Positions 9,190-19,774 of a stretch of DNA of 64,000 nucleotides are shown here, piece by piece (the stretch's first letter is position 1; the number at the start of each line of letters is the position of its first letter). This DNA is from Ricordea florida (Eukaryota > Cnidaria > Anthozoa > Corallimorpharia > Ricordeidae): positions 7,659,465 to 7,723,464 of the forward strand of contig OX453282.1 in NCBI GenBank assembly GCA_949710005.1, in the 5' to 3' direction. Position numbers and translations under genes: made by a program. Below the pieces are notes generated by a model. That model did not search any database, was not told the DNA's origin, and saw only the letters and a program-made list of their open reading frames with translations.

Positions 9190-10795
9190 TTAATCAAATG
9201 GAACTACTGAGTCACACATATTCACTAATGCACAACAACTTACAATCTTATCTAGGGTAGTTGCATCCCCATTACATACAGTGACAAAATCAATTGGCTG
9301 AGTAGCACTCGGAAAGCTATATTTCTTGCGAATACTTCCAATGACCCTCTCTACATGAATCCGAACATTTGCTATCCTACGGGTTTGCTCCACCTCTATT
9401 CCACTGAGTTGTTTTTTCCCTTTTGTAAAAGCAGGATCTTTATTGTAGAACAAAATAATCCCACCGACTATTTCTTGGATATCAAACCCCCTGTCTGCAA
9501 GAATGACATCCCCTGCATTTAGGTGATCTAGAAGCCCACTATTCTCTGTAAGGTGCTTGTCACTGACCCTCCCACCCCACCCTTCTGAAATAAAACTCAC
9601 AGTACCCTGGGGAGTAATACCTATAAGATACTTTACAGTATTATGGTGTTCATATGATGAAAAGGTTTGGGCCCTTGCAAGAGGATTCAAAGGGCGGTCC
9701 AGAAATATTTCAAAACAGTCAATAATAACAACACAGTTTGGAAAGTGTTTGTGGAGGTCCATTGGAAGGGTATTACAAAGGGCATCCCTGTCAGGCCAGA
9801 TGATCAAAGGTTTAAGCCTATGGTAAAGTACATCCACAACATGCAGAAATGTGCGAGACACAGTGGCCTCACTAATACCCCCAAACCTGTACCCCAAGTC
9901 CCTCCCTGACAAATTCAACCTAATACGAATTATCCCAAGCAAAACGTTTTGAAAGGGGCTTAAAATCCCTCTTGACGATTTCAGCTCTGGACTGGAATTC
10001 TTAAGAAAATTAAACAAACATAACAAAAGTGACCAATTTGGCAGCCCAGTGTAAAAAAGAACCTTGTCATTGTCTTCTTTCAAAGGGTCCTCATTGAGGG
10101 AGTTCATTTTCAATTTTTCTTTTAGTGAAGCATTTTCCTTCTCTAAACCTGACACATAATCGAAAGTAATTTCCGTTTGGCACTCTCTCACTGTGTGGTC
10201 TTCAATACTGCATACATCTTTATCTTCGATGTCATCTGATGGTTGGTGACAGGACAGTTCTAGCAGAGCAGTAGCACATTCACTCCTCCTTCGCTTTTAA
10301 ATCCTTCCCTGGGATCTTTCGTTGCTCGCCACTGAAACGCCACGGAAGTCATAACCAAGATTCTGATTTGGTGCCCAATCCGCGTTGTCCTTATCATAAA
10401 TCGACGATGGGTTTCCTAGAGAATGAGATCAAGGAACCGCTATCAGAACATGAACGAAGACAACACTTTCAAAACCGAAGTGTGTGGAATCGAACACTGA
10501 GGGAATAAAGTTCGAAATCATCAAAACCGATCACTAACCCTCGTGGATTGTGGTATAAAATACATTTATACAAACCTGAAATAAAATGGTCCCCGCAAAC
10601 TCTGTGAAATTCACTGCAATCAGCCCCTAGATCTTCTCTTCGGATCCTGAAGAGCCACGTCGCCTTACGTTCGATGCTCAAAGCTTGCTTTTTAGCGTTC
10701 GATCTGGTGACAATTGCAGGTATGCGAAAATAACTTTTGTCCTTTTCTCTGTTAGAACGGTTTGAACAACCAAAAACAGCACAAAAGTTCACCAT
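9190..10795 (-). CDS. THAP-domain DDE transposase of the ISL2EU element (one in-frame stop)
   Basis: Two exons: 10795-10576 (donor cag|gtttgt) and 10415-9190 (acceptor ctctag). Together they give 482 codons in one frame. Residues 1-75 are a THAP zinc finger ([10 protein letters not shown] ... CGDHF, C2-C-H pattern) continuing across the splice into [12 protein letters not shown] helix-turn-helix of the Tnp_4 type follows ([20 protein letters not shown]), then a DDE_Tnp_4 core with acidic residues at about D306 (VVIIDCFE), D381 (LADRGFD) and E429 (RIHVERVIG). The protein would bind the element's ends and cut and join DNA in the nucleus. One TAA at 10297-10299 (codon 113, between THAP and HTH) interrupts it; apart from that stop the frame is intact. 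The gene is convergent with the YqaJ gene, with a gap of about 105 bases. Confidence 0.85.
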
Positions 10796-11220
10796 AACGC
10801 GAAAAAACCAACGATAAATTCACTCGAGCTTTAGACGTGCTATTTGTTTACATTTGCTTGTCCTCCAGTTCGCAAGATCACGTGCCATGACGTCACTTCT
10901 GAAATGGGTCTATAATCAACCAAGGGAAATGTCTAGGATGGAGTGGGTACACCTGCACAAAAATTCTTTGACCTTTTTCTTCGTAAATGTAACGAGAGAC
11001 TAAAAATTTAATCACTAAGATACACTATAGTGTTATCATGGAGTTTATCATTTAAAGTATAAAAAAAATACTCAAATCGATAGGAGTTTTAAAAAATTTC
11101 AAGCGGCCTTCACCATACCCCACCCCACTTCGGTCTCAATGATTTTCTGCTGTTTTGAAAGGACGCGGTTCTGCAGCCAACAGTTTCAAAGAAAGTTCCG
11201 TGTACAATATTACTCTCAAA

Positions 11221-12720
11221 ATGCCGCCCAGAAAAGCGAAATCCAAAACAACTGCCGCTGCTACATCGGTACGTGACTCAATATTTAAAACCATGAAAGT
11301 CACCAAGAAAACCTCCATCCGTGATTTTGTGGAAAAACACAAGCTTAAGTTCGCTACCGGCAAGGGTTTCTACCAGTTGAAAAAACCAGAAAAAATAGAG
11401 TTTGAACAAGAAATTGTTGTAAGGAGGAAATCGGACGGCGTTATGGCTTCCGGAGACGAGGTATGCTAAAGCGTTTTAAAAATTGTTAGCTTGAAACGTT
11501 TTCCCGGCGCTTGATTTAATACCAGTACGCTTATTTTAAGTGTCTCTCGCGGTGAAATGTTCCGTTTACATTCATAAATAAGCTTATGAAGAAATAAATC
11601 GTAATAATCATTTTTCACATACAGCTTTATATTGGTAGGGTTAATTGTAAGTACAACATAAAGTATAACACCATCCGTACGTCCAGAATAATTGCATTAC
11701 TCTTCAGATCGAATATAATCCTATTTAAAAGTAAAGTAAAGTAAAACTTTATTTAAACAGGGTAGCCCGTTCAGCTCAAAGGCTGGTATCCATGGGGGCC
11801 CTGTATAGATAACATTAAGTTAAAAATACAAATTCATGTACACTTTAAAAAATAAGAACTACGTTAGAAATATCTATTTACAATACTTGTACTAAGAGAC
11901 AATCACTAAGAACTATTTCGATAATAAGAACCCTTTTGCACGGCGGCAGAATTAGTCTGTTTGTCTTGTGCTTTCGTTATGTAAGTGGGCAACTCATTAA
12001 AAATTTTTGCTCCGCTGAAAAGAAACGTGTTTTTTCCAAAATTTGATTTCACCCTAGGTAACAATAACCTACTGCTCTGCCTGGTAGAATAGCTATGAAT
12101 GTTCGAAAATCTGGTAAAAAATGCCAAGAAATAACTTGGGGCTAAAGAGTTTAGACAAAGAAAAACAAGCTTGACCTTATGATAAGAGCGTCTCTTGGAA
12201 AGACTCGACCAACGTAATTGATTCATTGCCTCAGTGGAGCGTGTGCAACACGTAATTATTCGCGCCGATCTGTGTTGTAGACGCTGTAATCTATCATCCT
12301 GGTCTTGTTGTAACAGACTACTCCAAGCGACATCGCAATAATCAAACAATGGCAGAATCAACGTATTGTGAACTAGTATAGACACTTCTTTCGTCAAGAA
12401 ACCTCTAATGCGGCCCAAAATACCAACTCTGCATGCCACCTTTTTACACACATAATCCGCGTGAGCCTTCCAGGTCATAAAGTTGTCAAAAACGACACCT
12501 AGATATTTGAAGGTAGTCACGCAGGATATTTTCCTTCCTAGAAGAATTAAACTTAGCTTACAATCGCGCTCTTTGTGCCTTTGAGAGGTAAATAACAAGG
12601 ATTTAGTTTTGGTAACATTTAAGACAAGATTATTGTCCTCTAGCCATTCGTATGACGTAGAATTTTGCAGGATGAGAACGTCTTAAATTTATTATTTTAT
12701 TTTATCTTATTTTTATTTAC

Positions 12721-12756
<36 letters not shown>

Positions 12757-15700
12757 GGGTTGGGCAGTGCAGTTAGATTTGAACAAGGAATTTTGGAAGT
12801 GTTTAAATCAAGGGAAGATTTGTGGTAAAAATGTTCACTTATCAGATAAAATTCTAATATAGCAGGAACCGTAGAGACTATTTTAAAGTGGTAGGGCTAG
12901 AAAATCTGGGTTATGCAAGCAAACGTTAATGTCAGTGTTTTGCCGCTTATCTTGCCCTAGAAAAAATTCAAGCAAAAAAGTGGTTGGGCTATAGCCCTAC
13001 CATCCCCTCCCTCCCTCCCTTTCCACAGTCCCTGAATAGAACATACCTGCTACCTACTGGAACCTGTTGATTTTTGTTTAGGGAATTCTTTTGGGTTTTA
13101 ACATGTACTTGAAGTGAAGTTTTGTAAACATGGTTTAAAAACTGTCTCCCTTAACCCTTTCATTCCCAAGAGTGACTTTGTAGATTTTACTCTGTCTAAC
13201 GTCAGAAGATTTTACTTGCTGTAATGCCAGACGATTTTACTTGCCAAGTGGAGACCTCTTAGGAGTGAAAGGGTTAAGATTTATGTGTTAACCAGAAAAA
13301 AAAACTTGGTCATCGAGGCTTTATTTGCATTAAGATCATTTTCAATTCCAGAAAAAAGGCATGGAAGGTTCCAAGGGAAACAAAATTGTTTAAAAGGGAT
13401 CAATTCCCATACCAAAATTAAGTATGTTTTCAAGATCAACAGATATGTGTTAGGTATGTCAGATGAGATATGTTCTTGATATGTCATACATACCCAATAC
13501 ATAGTTTTTCAATACGAGGGTAAGGTATGTTTTATGTATGTCCAAAGAGGTATGTTTTGGGTATTTTTTGGGTATATAACATTTGTTCCAAATATATGCA
13601 TAAGACCACCTTTTTGGTATGTCACAAGTAAGATAAACATATTAGCTATCTGCCTGAACATACCAACTTAAAGTATGTTCTAAGTATGTCATATGTATGT
13701 TCCTGGTATGTGAATGTTATGGTTTTGGTATGTTTAACCATACTATTGACATACCTTGTACATATGAATGACATACCTTAAATTTGGTGTGGGAGATAAG
13801 GCAAATTGGAAAATCCTTGGATCAAAAAGAAGAAAAAATGGGGATGGTGGAGTGGTTCCAAGTTAAAACAGTTATATCTTTATGCTGTCGGAGTAGCTTG
13901 GGTAAGGAACTCTGAGTCATGAATGATATAAATATATTCTTATCAGGTTCATAGCTTGCTGGGTATATCAACGGATGGCTCAAGGTATATATTTGAGAAG
14001 AAAAAACTGGAGGATTTTGATGTGTTTATCCAGCTAAAAACATACAACCGACAATTGTTACCCGAGACTGAGTTTCTGTATTATGCTGGAGAGGAGGGAA
14101 GCACAGCTGAAGTTACTGTAGCAACATCTGCCAAACCTGAACCAAGCACAAGTAAAGGTGGTGGCAAGGGCTCAAAGAGAAAGAAGGTGGAAAAAGTGAT
14201 ATGATAAAATTAATGCCTTTAGTACAGCTGGGTCAACTACCATAAACCTTAGTGTTTCTCCCCTAAAGTAACCCTTCCATTTCCACAAGTCTAAGTGGTA
14301 ACTCTCTTTATTGAAAGTCATAAGCTTCCTTATACATAGTATCGGCTAGTTTGAAGAATTTGTTAAATATAATAATAATTAAGTTGATGGTTTTCCCAAT
14401 ACTTATTATTTATCTGTTTGGAACATCCATGGTTACATTTCAAATGTAAGTTCCTATATGTTTAGGATGTCTGTGATGACTACATTTAAACTCAAAACTG
14501 AGATCACACATTATTTGACCAAAATTCTGTGTTTTACTTTCAAAGTGACCAACGCAAGTGCCCCGTTTGCCTCTTACTGGCTTCTGCCACCGCCCAATGG
14601 TCAATTTAATAGTTATCTGGCTACTTAAGACTCACACATTTGCATTGTAAAAAAGTGCAGCACAGTTTTCATGTTTCAAAGTACATGCTAACATATCACA
14701 GGGCAGAAAATAGACAAGATAAATCTTACGCAAGTATTCTGAAAACAGGCAAATTGCATGCTAATTAACCCATATTGGCAGTATTAGACTTAGAGATTTA
14801 GTTTCTAAGGGAACTGGTAGATGGTGGATTGAAGCACAAGAATTGATCAGTTGTTTTTCCTTATGAAAAACATTTTTAGGAACCAGCTGTAACTGCTAAG
14901 GAAACAGAGGAAGACGAATCTCCATCCCCAGCCAAAAAAGCAAAGTCAACTGCAGCTGCTGCAACACCAGGAGTTGAAGGTACAGATGTAAAGGAAATAG
15001 TATTTTCATTTGATTACTACAGGATCAATGTACCCCTGCCTGACTCAGGTAATGTGAACAATCATTCTACAAATTTATTTACTTACTTTTATGTCATTGA
15101 CTTGCATCTTGGAACAATCACTGCTTGTATTATGTACTTCAATCTTGCACTGCAGATGCATTTGGCATGAATGCATTACTTTGTAATGCACACTTCTTTG
15201 CTCCAGTATAATACATCTTCAGGCTTGTCTGGGGATGCTGTTTGCATTCTGCTGAATGATAAAAGAATTTTATTATTTTGATTGAATTGTCAATTTAATG
15301 CTCGACAATTTTCCTTTTTGCGATTTTACAGACAGAGATTGTGTGGGAAAGAGTGCTGTTGGAGATGCAACTGAGAAGTAAGTATATTTTATGATCACCT
15401 TTCAATTGTGCCAGGATACACTATAGAATTTAGCGCCCGTTTGCAGTCCATTAAATCATTAGTAATACGCATCTTTCTTTGACAGTTATTGGAAATCAGG
15501 GAAAATCGTGGAAAACCTGGACGAATGCAAATTCGTGGGAGGGGCGAAAATGCGAAAATAGATGAAACGCGTAGGTAGATGAGCATCAGGTCTCGGAGGA
15601 ACAAAAGAAAACTTTTTATGATACAAGTTAGAGTCACCTTTGTTCACAAGGATTGAGTAAATATGAATGAGGAGAGGGGATAGGACGGGAGAAAAGAAAC

Positions 15701-17826
15701 GTGCCAGAGTTTTAGCGCCAGTTGTCAGAATGACATAGGAAAATCTAACGATTAGAAAGGTGTTCAGAGTCATCGACGTATAGAAAAAACGGGTAAAGAA
15801 GGACGGAAGGGTGGGTAAAGAGAAATCGCGATGGAGATTTAGCATCAGTCGTCAGAATGGAAGAAAAATTCAGTAAATGATTAGAAAAGTGTTCAGTTTA
15901 GGAGAATCATGTAGAGAGTGGCGGAAGGGCGGGGGAAGAGAAAACACAATAGGATTTTGGCTCTAGTTGTCAGGACGACAAAGGAAAATTTAATGATACG
16001 TTAGGTGTTTAGCGTCAACGTTGATTTATAGAATCTGGTATGGAGTAGTCTCCTCCGCAGCCGTTATTAGGATCGTCACGCAACGCTTCTCACTCACTAA
16101 CATTAGTGGGGGAGAAGCGTTGCGTGACGATCCTAATAACGGCTGCGGAGGAGACTAGGTATGGAGGGGCAGAAAGACAAGGTCAGAGGAAACCCGGTAG
16201 AGTTTTCGCGCCACAAGTCACAATGACAAAGAGAAAGTTTAATGATAAGATTTTAAGAGTCACCGACGTTTATAAGAAAACGGGTAAAGAAGGGCAGAAG
16301 GGTGGGTAAAGAGAGAGGCCCCATTAGGGGGGGTCTGAATATCCCGTAACCATTAATTCCTGTAGTTTGTATCCCCATAATTCAAGTTAATACTGATGAC
16401 GTCACTGGAGGGTTTTGCTGGGTAAAAATATGTCGGGGGTGGGGGGGGGTGTTGGAAGTGGTAACATTGTCAATATTTCATTGGGAAATAAATTAATTCG
16501 CATTTTCAAGTACTTTTTTTACTTTTCGTGTCTTTCATATTGATCAATTAACCTGCTTTATTCTGTGAAAAAAGAAAACTTTGACGTTCGATATCCCACT
16601 ATCTCTTTTCTAAATATCCCGTATCCCTATAATTTTTCCTCGAAATATCCCGTATCCCTATAATTTTTCCTCGAAATATCCCGTATCCCTATAATTTTTT
16701 CGCAAATATCCCATATCCCTAAAACCCCTAATGGGGCCTCAAGAGAAAACGCGATAAAACTTTAGCGTAAGTTTTCAGAAGATCCAACGAAAATTGAAAG
16801 GCTCTTCAAAATGACGAATTTCACCCAAACATCGATCACAGGAATATATGTTCTTTAGACTGCTATGAAAACGTTCCTTGACGACTCTTCTTAGGATCTC
16901 TTTTTCCAGAAAGATGATCAAAATTTGAATAAAAATATGGGCTTGCAATTATTGCATACCAATAGCTTATGTTGGAACTAGAATACAGATTGTGTGGTCT
17001 ACTAAAATCAAACCTCCATCCAAAAACTGTCGGCTATATAACAATAGTAATTTCTGCAGTTGAACAGTGTTTAACTAGAAATACGACTCCCGCAAAAACC
17101 TCGCGAAGCTAGTTTTTGAAGAAGTCACAATGCTTTTATATTTTATCTTATATTTTGTTTTCTATATCAGCGTACTCCCCATTATTTCATTTGTTATGCT
17201 GTGTTTGGTACACAATTAGTGACACCTGGTACAAATTACATGATCAGTAAAACGCTCAACACAGTGCTTAAACATTAACCTTTTATTTAGCTCTTTCACT
17301 GCCACTGAGATTGCACCAGAGGGAATAGAAGTAAAATTATTTATTATCTTGACAGGGAATACATAGTCGATGAAGTATCACAATAATATTCACTCAACAC
17401 AAATTGAAACTGATTGTAAATCTTTTGCTGGTGAAATCTTGAAGAGTTGGTATGAATGCTTGTGTTTAGTCACGGCAAAAGGCAATAAGAGTCAGGTGCA
17501 AAAGTCGTACTGGTCGGTTTTTAGGTAGGGTGTCTGTAAAATGCCGGCCGCTTCAGGGCCGAGATTCGCTGTTCTTTTGTTTCATTCCCTGTTGCATGGT
17601 TAGTTAGAGAAAAACAAATGCAAATGTGTGTATGACCCGTTTTCTGTCACATAATGGAGATTTCTTTAGACATATTGACCACTTTAGTTACTGCTACTTC
17701 TGACTCTGTCGTGAATGTTTCATTAGGATTTCCGCAAAAATGCCACTGAGCAGAGGAAAGGAGTCTACCCCTGATAATAACAAGGGAACCCCCAAAGAAG
17801 AACCAGATGAAAAGAAGGCGTCATGA
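11221..17826 (+). CDS. Copy A vWA-family paralogue with frameshifted exon 3 and possible new C-terminus (267 aa)
   Basis: Exons: 11221-11460, 13947-14195 (end could be 14186), 14880-15048, 15332-15377, 17727-17826. Exons 1-2 encode the intact N-terminal GKGFYQLKKPE domain and exon 3 a charged, Ala/Pro/Lys-rich linker. A 1-base insertion near 15015 turns the copy B metal-site motif FDTTGSM into FDYYRIN and changes the exon end from phase 0 to phase 1. The next two exons have good GT-AG sites and fit phase 1: the frame reads RDCVGKSAVGDATEK, then ISAKMPLSRGKES, and ends in a Lys/Glu/Pro-rich tail at TGA 17824. Total length is 804 bases, divisible by 3. An ATTAAA lies at about 17868. Exons 4-5 are my prediction. 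If they are not used, copy A is simply a truncated pseudogene lacking the vWA fold. Confidence 0.5.
11731..12655 (-). mobile_element. LINE 3' end, reverse transcriptase C-terminal part (copy A intron 1)
   Basis: The 230-residue frame at 11906-12598 is the C-terminal part of a non-LTR reverse transcriptase: FKYLGVVFD, then VHNTLILPLFDYCDVAW, then RLQRLQHRSARII, ending in GAKIFNELPTYI, the usual post-RT landmarks of CR1/L2/Jockey-like elements. The 3' end is at the low-coordinate side with a TAAAG-type repeat tail (about 11731-11750, GTAAAGTAAAGTAAA). It is 5'-truncated. Compared with copy B, the insertion replaced about 125 bases (27654-27780 of copy B), so a small deletion accompanied it. Confidence 0.85.
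12718..12757. repeat. (TTA)n microsatellite
   Basis: A run of TTA/TTAT units lies in intron 1 of copy A. The matching run in copy B (27857-27898) is of different length, as expected for slippage. Confidence 0.9.
13154..13277. mobile_element. Small foldback MITE, TTAACCCTTT ends
   Basis: The ends are TTAACCCTTTCATTCCCAAG and its approximate complement AGGAGTGAAAGGGTTAA, about 120 bp apart, with an inner ATTTTACTCTGTCTAAC motif. Related copies are at about 28287-28401 (copy B), 38264-38362 and 44838-45029. TTAA lies at the very ends and could be the target site. Confidence 0.75.
13405..13795. mobile_element. GTATGT-rich element found only in copy A
   Basis: Absent from copy B at the matching place (near 28517). 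It starts CCCATACCAAAATTAAGTAT and ends with an imperfect inverted match, ATACCTTAAATTTGGTGTGG, followed by GA. The inside is filled with GTATGTTxxxGGTATGT variants (more than ten GTATGT or ACATAC occurrences). This looks like a MITE with internal degenerate repeats. No target duplication was resolved. Confidence 0.6.
16046..16157. mobile_element. 112-bp foldback MITE, TAG...CTA ends, 9-bp target duplication
   Basis: The element is almost entirely one hairpin: TAGTCTCCTCCGCAGCCGTT at 16046 pairs with its complement ending at 16157, with a short loop near 16100. It is flanked by the 9-bp duplication GGTATGGAG (16037-16045 and 16158-16166). End pattern and duplication length match the larger 2125-4535 element, so this may be a deletion derivative of a related family. 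Confidence 0.88.
16316..16739. mobile_element. Short element with AGGCCCCATTAGGGG ends and ATCCCGTATCCC repeats
   Basis: It begins AGGCCCCATTAGGGG and ends with the complement CCCCTAATGGGGCCT. Near the right side, three to four copies of an about 31-base unit containing AATATCCCGTATCCCTATAA are in tandem (about 16610-16720). A G-run lies at 16436-16450. It has no coding potential. Target duplication is unclear. Confidence 0.7.
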
Positions 17827-18381
17827 ATCGATGATCACAATATTATTTTAGATTTAGTTAACTGCTATTAAATAGATTTAGGCAAGCCTAAAAGCGGAGC
17901 TCCTCACACAGTCCCTCCAAAAATGCTTGAAAACTTGTAGAAAGAACTCAGCTTTATGCTTATGTCCCTCGAAAAACGCTTGAAAACTTGTAGGAAAATT
18001 TTTCCTCCAAAACCGCTATAAATAATCCGTTTCTTCAGCAAAACATTGTAGACTGCTGTAGACTGCTGGCTGTAGGTTGTGTAGCCGCGGCAAGCCGCGA
18101 AAAGCGCGCGAAAAACAAAGCCTCGTTTCGGTTTAAGACCTTCTAAATATCCCGGATGACTATGGCCGCCATGTTGGGGCAACGTCGTCGTCGTCGCCGC
18201 TAGTTGGGGCAACGTCGTCGTCGCTAGGCGCACGCGCCCGCGAGCCATGCCGTTAGCCACGATGACCATGAAAACTCAAACGCATGGTTTTCTCAATTTC
18301 TATCCTCGCACGGTAGTTATGGGGCTCCGCTCTGCGGCTCTTCGAGCCGCTGTGGAGCTCCGCTATTAAACAAATGTTATC
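17827..18381. other. Repeat-derived stretch, no gene
   Basis: Within 17868-17908 the string TAGGCAAGCCTAAAAGCGGA recurs inverted at about 40280-40310 in a CFAP57 intron, so this is part of a dispersed repeat. Two copies of a GCTTGAAAACTTGTAG phrase lie at 17922 and 17978. A GTCGTCG/TTGGGGCAACG duplication lies at 18174-18224. A 121-codon minus-strand frame (17904-18269) crosses these repeats and is unlikely to be coding. Confidence 0.5.
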
Positions 18382-18441
18382 ATGTCGGTCGAAGAGCCTG
18401 GCTGTGCTGACATCCCTGAAGTTACTCACTTAGCCAACCTA
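18382..18441 (+). CDS. Possible first coding exon of an unidentified gene (20 codons)
   Basis: ATG 18382 opens a frame MSVEEPGCADIPEVTHLANL followed directly by a good donor (cta|gtaagc). Acidic, uncharged-tail N-termini like this are typical of first exons, but no matching second exon was found downstream. It is recorded only because the start plus donor are clean; chance is a fair alternative. Confidence 0.2.
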
Positions 18442-19311
18442 GTAAGCGTTTCCGTGTGTATTTGTGTTTTCATCATCATCAACGAAAAAAAAAATGGCTG
18501 AGCGAGAAATGAGACAGTGGAAGACAAGTGGGGAGGGGAAGGGGCATCTACTCCTCTACTTGATTTCTGCCTCCACCCACCCACCCACCCCCTATTTGTT
18601 TTCTGTCGCTGCGCGTGGCCAGTTTATTTGTTCGCATAGAAAACCAAAACGAAAGTACGCGGCCTGCCATAAATAACAAGAATACTCTAATTCCTAACTA
18701 ATAGTAATATTTTTAGTAACTATTTAAACCCAGCCGTTGTGCAAGTTTTGTTTACAGGCAGTGTTGCAGTAATGTTTTAGCTATTTTTGACCAACTATTT
18801 GTTATCTCAGTTTAGAGGCAGAAAATCAATTCGAGTTGAGTAAAAGACGGTATTGTATAGTCTTCTTTCTCTTAAATGCTCTGAAACTCTGATTTAAAAT
18901 GTTTGAGCGCTGTTTCATCCAGCAATTAGCTATATTCTGTTCAAAAACTATTTTTTCTCTTTTTCCTTAAGAAGATCTCGGGATGTTTTGTAAAGGCTAA
19001 CATGATTCACCACCCGCCTTGAAAATCAGTACGAGTCTCCGCTCGGCCTGCTCACTTACAGTTAATTCAAACTGTTCACCTACTGAGTACTAAAATGCCT
19101 AGTTGAACAAAATAAAAAAAAAAACATTGATACCAGAATTGTTTAGAGACAATGTGAAATAACGCCGGCCCATAACGTGTCCTGACACAGTTGCTAACTG
19201 ACAGAGTTTAACTCTTTTAACTGATTGTTTAGTATGTAGAAGTCAAAGTCTTACAATGGAGGGCAAGAGCTCATCAGTGGACTCCTGTGGGGGGCTGGTA
19301 GAAAACTATTT
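18442..19311. other. No gene seen
   Basis: AT-rich sequence with a C-rich patch (CCACCCACCCACCC at about 18572) and a poly-A run. A 70-codon frame at 18464-18676 shows no family features. Confidence 0.5.
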
Positions 19312-19449
19312 GGATCAATGTAAGCATCTGGGCAACTGTGTACCTACCCCTCCCCTAACCCAACATTAACGCTCACTTTTTAACTTATTATAACTTGTCG
19401 GATTGGGAGTGGGGTAGGTGCACAGTTGCTCAGATACTTACAGTGATCC
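19312..19449. mobile_element. Foldback MITE with GGATCAxTGTAAG ends
   Basis: The left arm GGATCAATGTAAGCATCTGG and the right arm (complement of GGATCACTGTAAGTATCTGA) continue inward through GCAACTGTG(T)ACCTACCCC. The central loop is about 40 bases. It is typical of a non-autonomous hairpin element; no gene. Confidence 0.8.
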
Positions 19450-19599
19450 AACAATACCACGGGCCTAAGCAAGTGAGTTACATGGTACAAAACACCCAAG
19501 CTGGGTTGCAAGACACCCGCTGAGACAAGAAGGTAAGGATATTACAATGTCAAATGATGGAGAGCGCTTTTGTCTTGTGTGACTGGATGACGGACCAAT

Positions 19600-19774
19600 A
19601 GAGCGTTTTCACTCACGTGGCCAGCAGCTATGCAAATTTTTTGGAACAAAAGAAAGTTTTTACATAAGAAAAGAGTTTACCTCCCAGAGGATTAGTTTGG
19701 AACACCAACATGGCCGCCGTTTCATTGTTTTGGAACACCAGTATGGCTGCTGTGACGTCATGTGAAAACGCTCT
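19600..19774. mobile_element. MITE with AGAGCGTTTTCAC ends
   Basis: AGAGCGTTTTCACTCACGTG at 19600 is matched by the complement of AGAGCGTTTTCACATGACGT at 19774. TA lies outside both ends, which would fit a TA-target family. Inside, TTTGGAACACCA(G/A)(C/T)ATGG occurs twice (about 19696 and 19730). Confidence 0.75.

Larger units (their letters stand above)
4565..10911. mobile_element. ISL2EU-type (THAP/DDE + YqaJ) DNA transposon, 6.35 kb
   Basis: The termini are inverted repeats of about 50 bp: AGACCCATTTCAGATGTGAC at 4565 and the complement of AGACCCATTTCAGAAGTGAC ending at 10911. The target duplication is the dinucleotide AT (4563-4564 and 10912-10913); copy B keeps the empty site near 26850. 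Two convergent genes lie inside: a SWIM/YqaJ/PHD-type gene on plus (4638-9084) and a THAP-DDE transposase on minus (9190-10795). This pair, together with a 2-bp AT duplication, matches what is known of the ISL2EU group near the IS5/Harbinger branch. Both genes are damaged (internal deletion and frameshift; one stop codon), so the copy is probably inactive. It lies only about 20 bp from the 2125-4535 element. Confidence 0.88.
1..15299. repeat. Segmental duplication, copy A (partial at window start)
   Basis: Positions 1-2124, 4536-4564 and 10912-15299 align in order and in the same orientation with 22780-30909. The shared part includes a non-coding block (1-2124), the first three exons of a vWA-protein gene and their introns. 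Similarity stops at 15299 (matching 30909), just after a shared run ending in AATTGTCAATTT. The copy begins at or before base 1. Relative to copy B it carries extra insertions at 2125-4535, 4565-10911, about 11731-12655 and about 13405-13795, and it lacks those at 23245-24644, 25907-26468 and about 29764-30680. By eye the non-coding parts differ by only a few percent, so the duplication is fairly young. This is read directly from the sequence. Confidence 0.93.
15378..17726. other. Between the putative copy A exons 4 and 5: repeats, no recognised gene
   Basis: Minus-strand frames at 15395-15845 (up to 119 codons) have no family resemblance and lie in GGTAAAGAAGG/AGAAAA-type sequence that recurs at 15780, 15920 and 16270, so they are probably repeat artefacts. 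Two inserted elements (16046-16157 and 16316-16739) are listed separately. Nothing else is recognisable. Confidence 0.5.

Noticed and set aside
17904-18269. 121-codon minus-strand frame
   Set aside because: Built over short internal repeats (GCTTGAAAACTTGTAG, GTCGTCG) and a dispersed repeat end.
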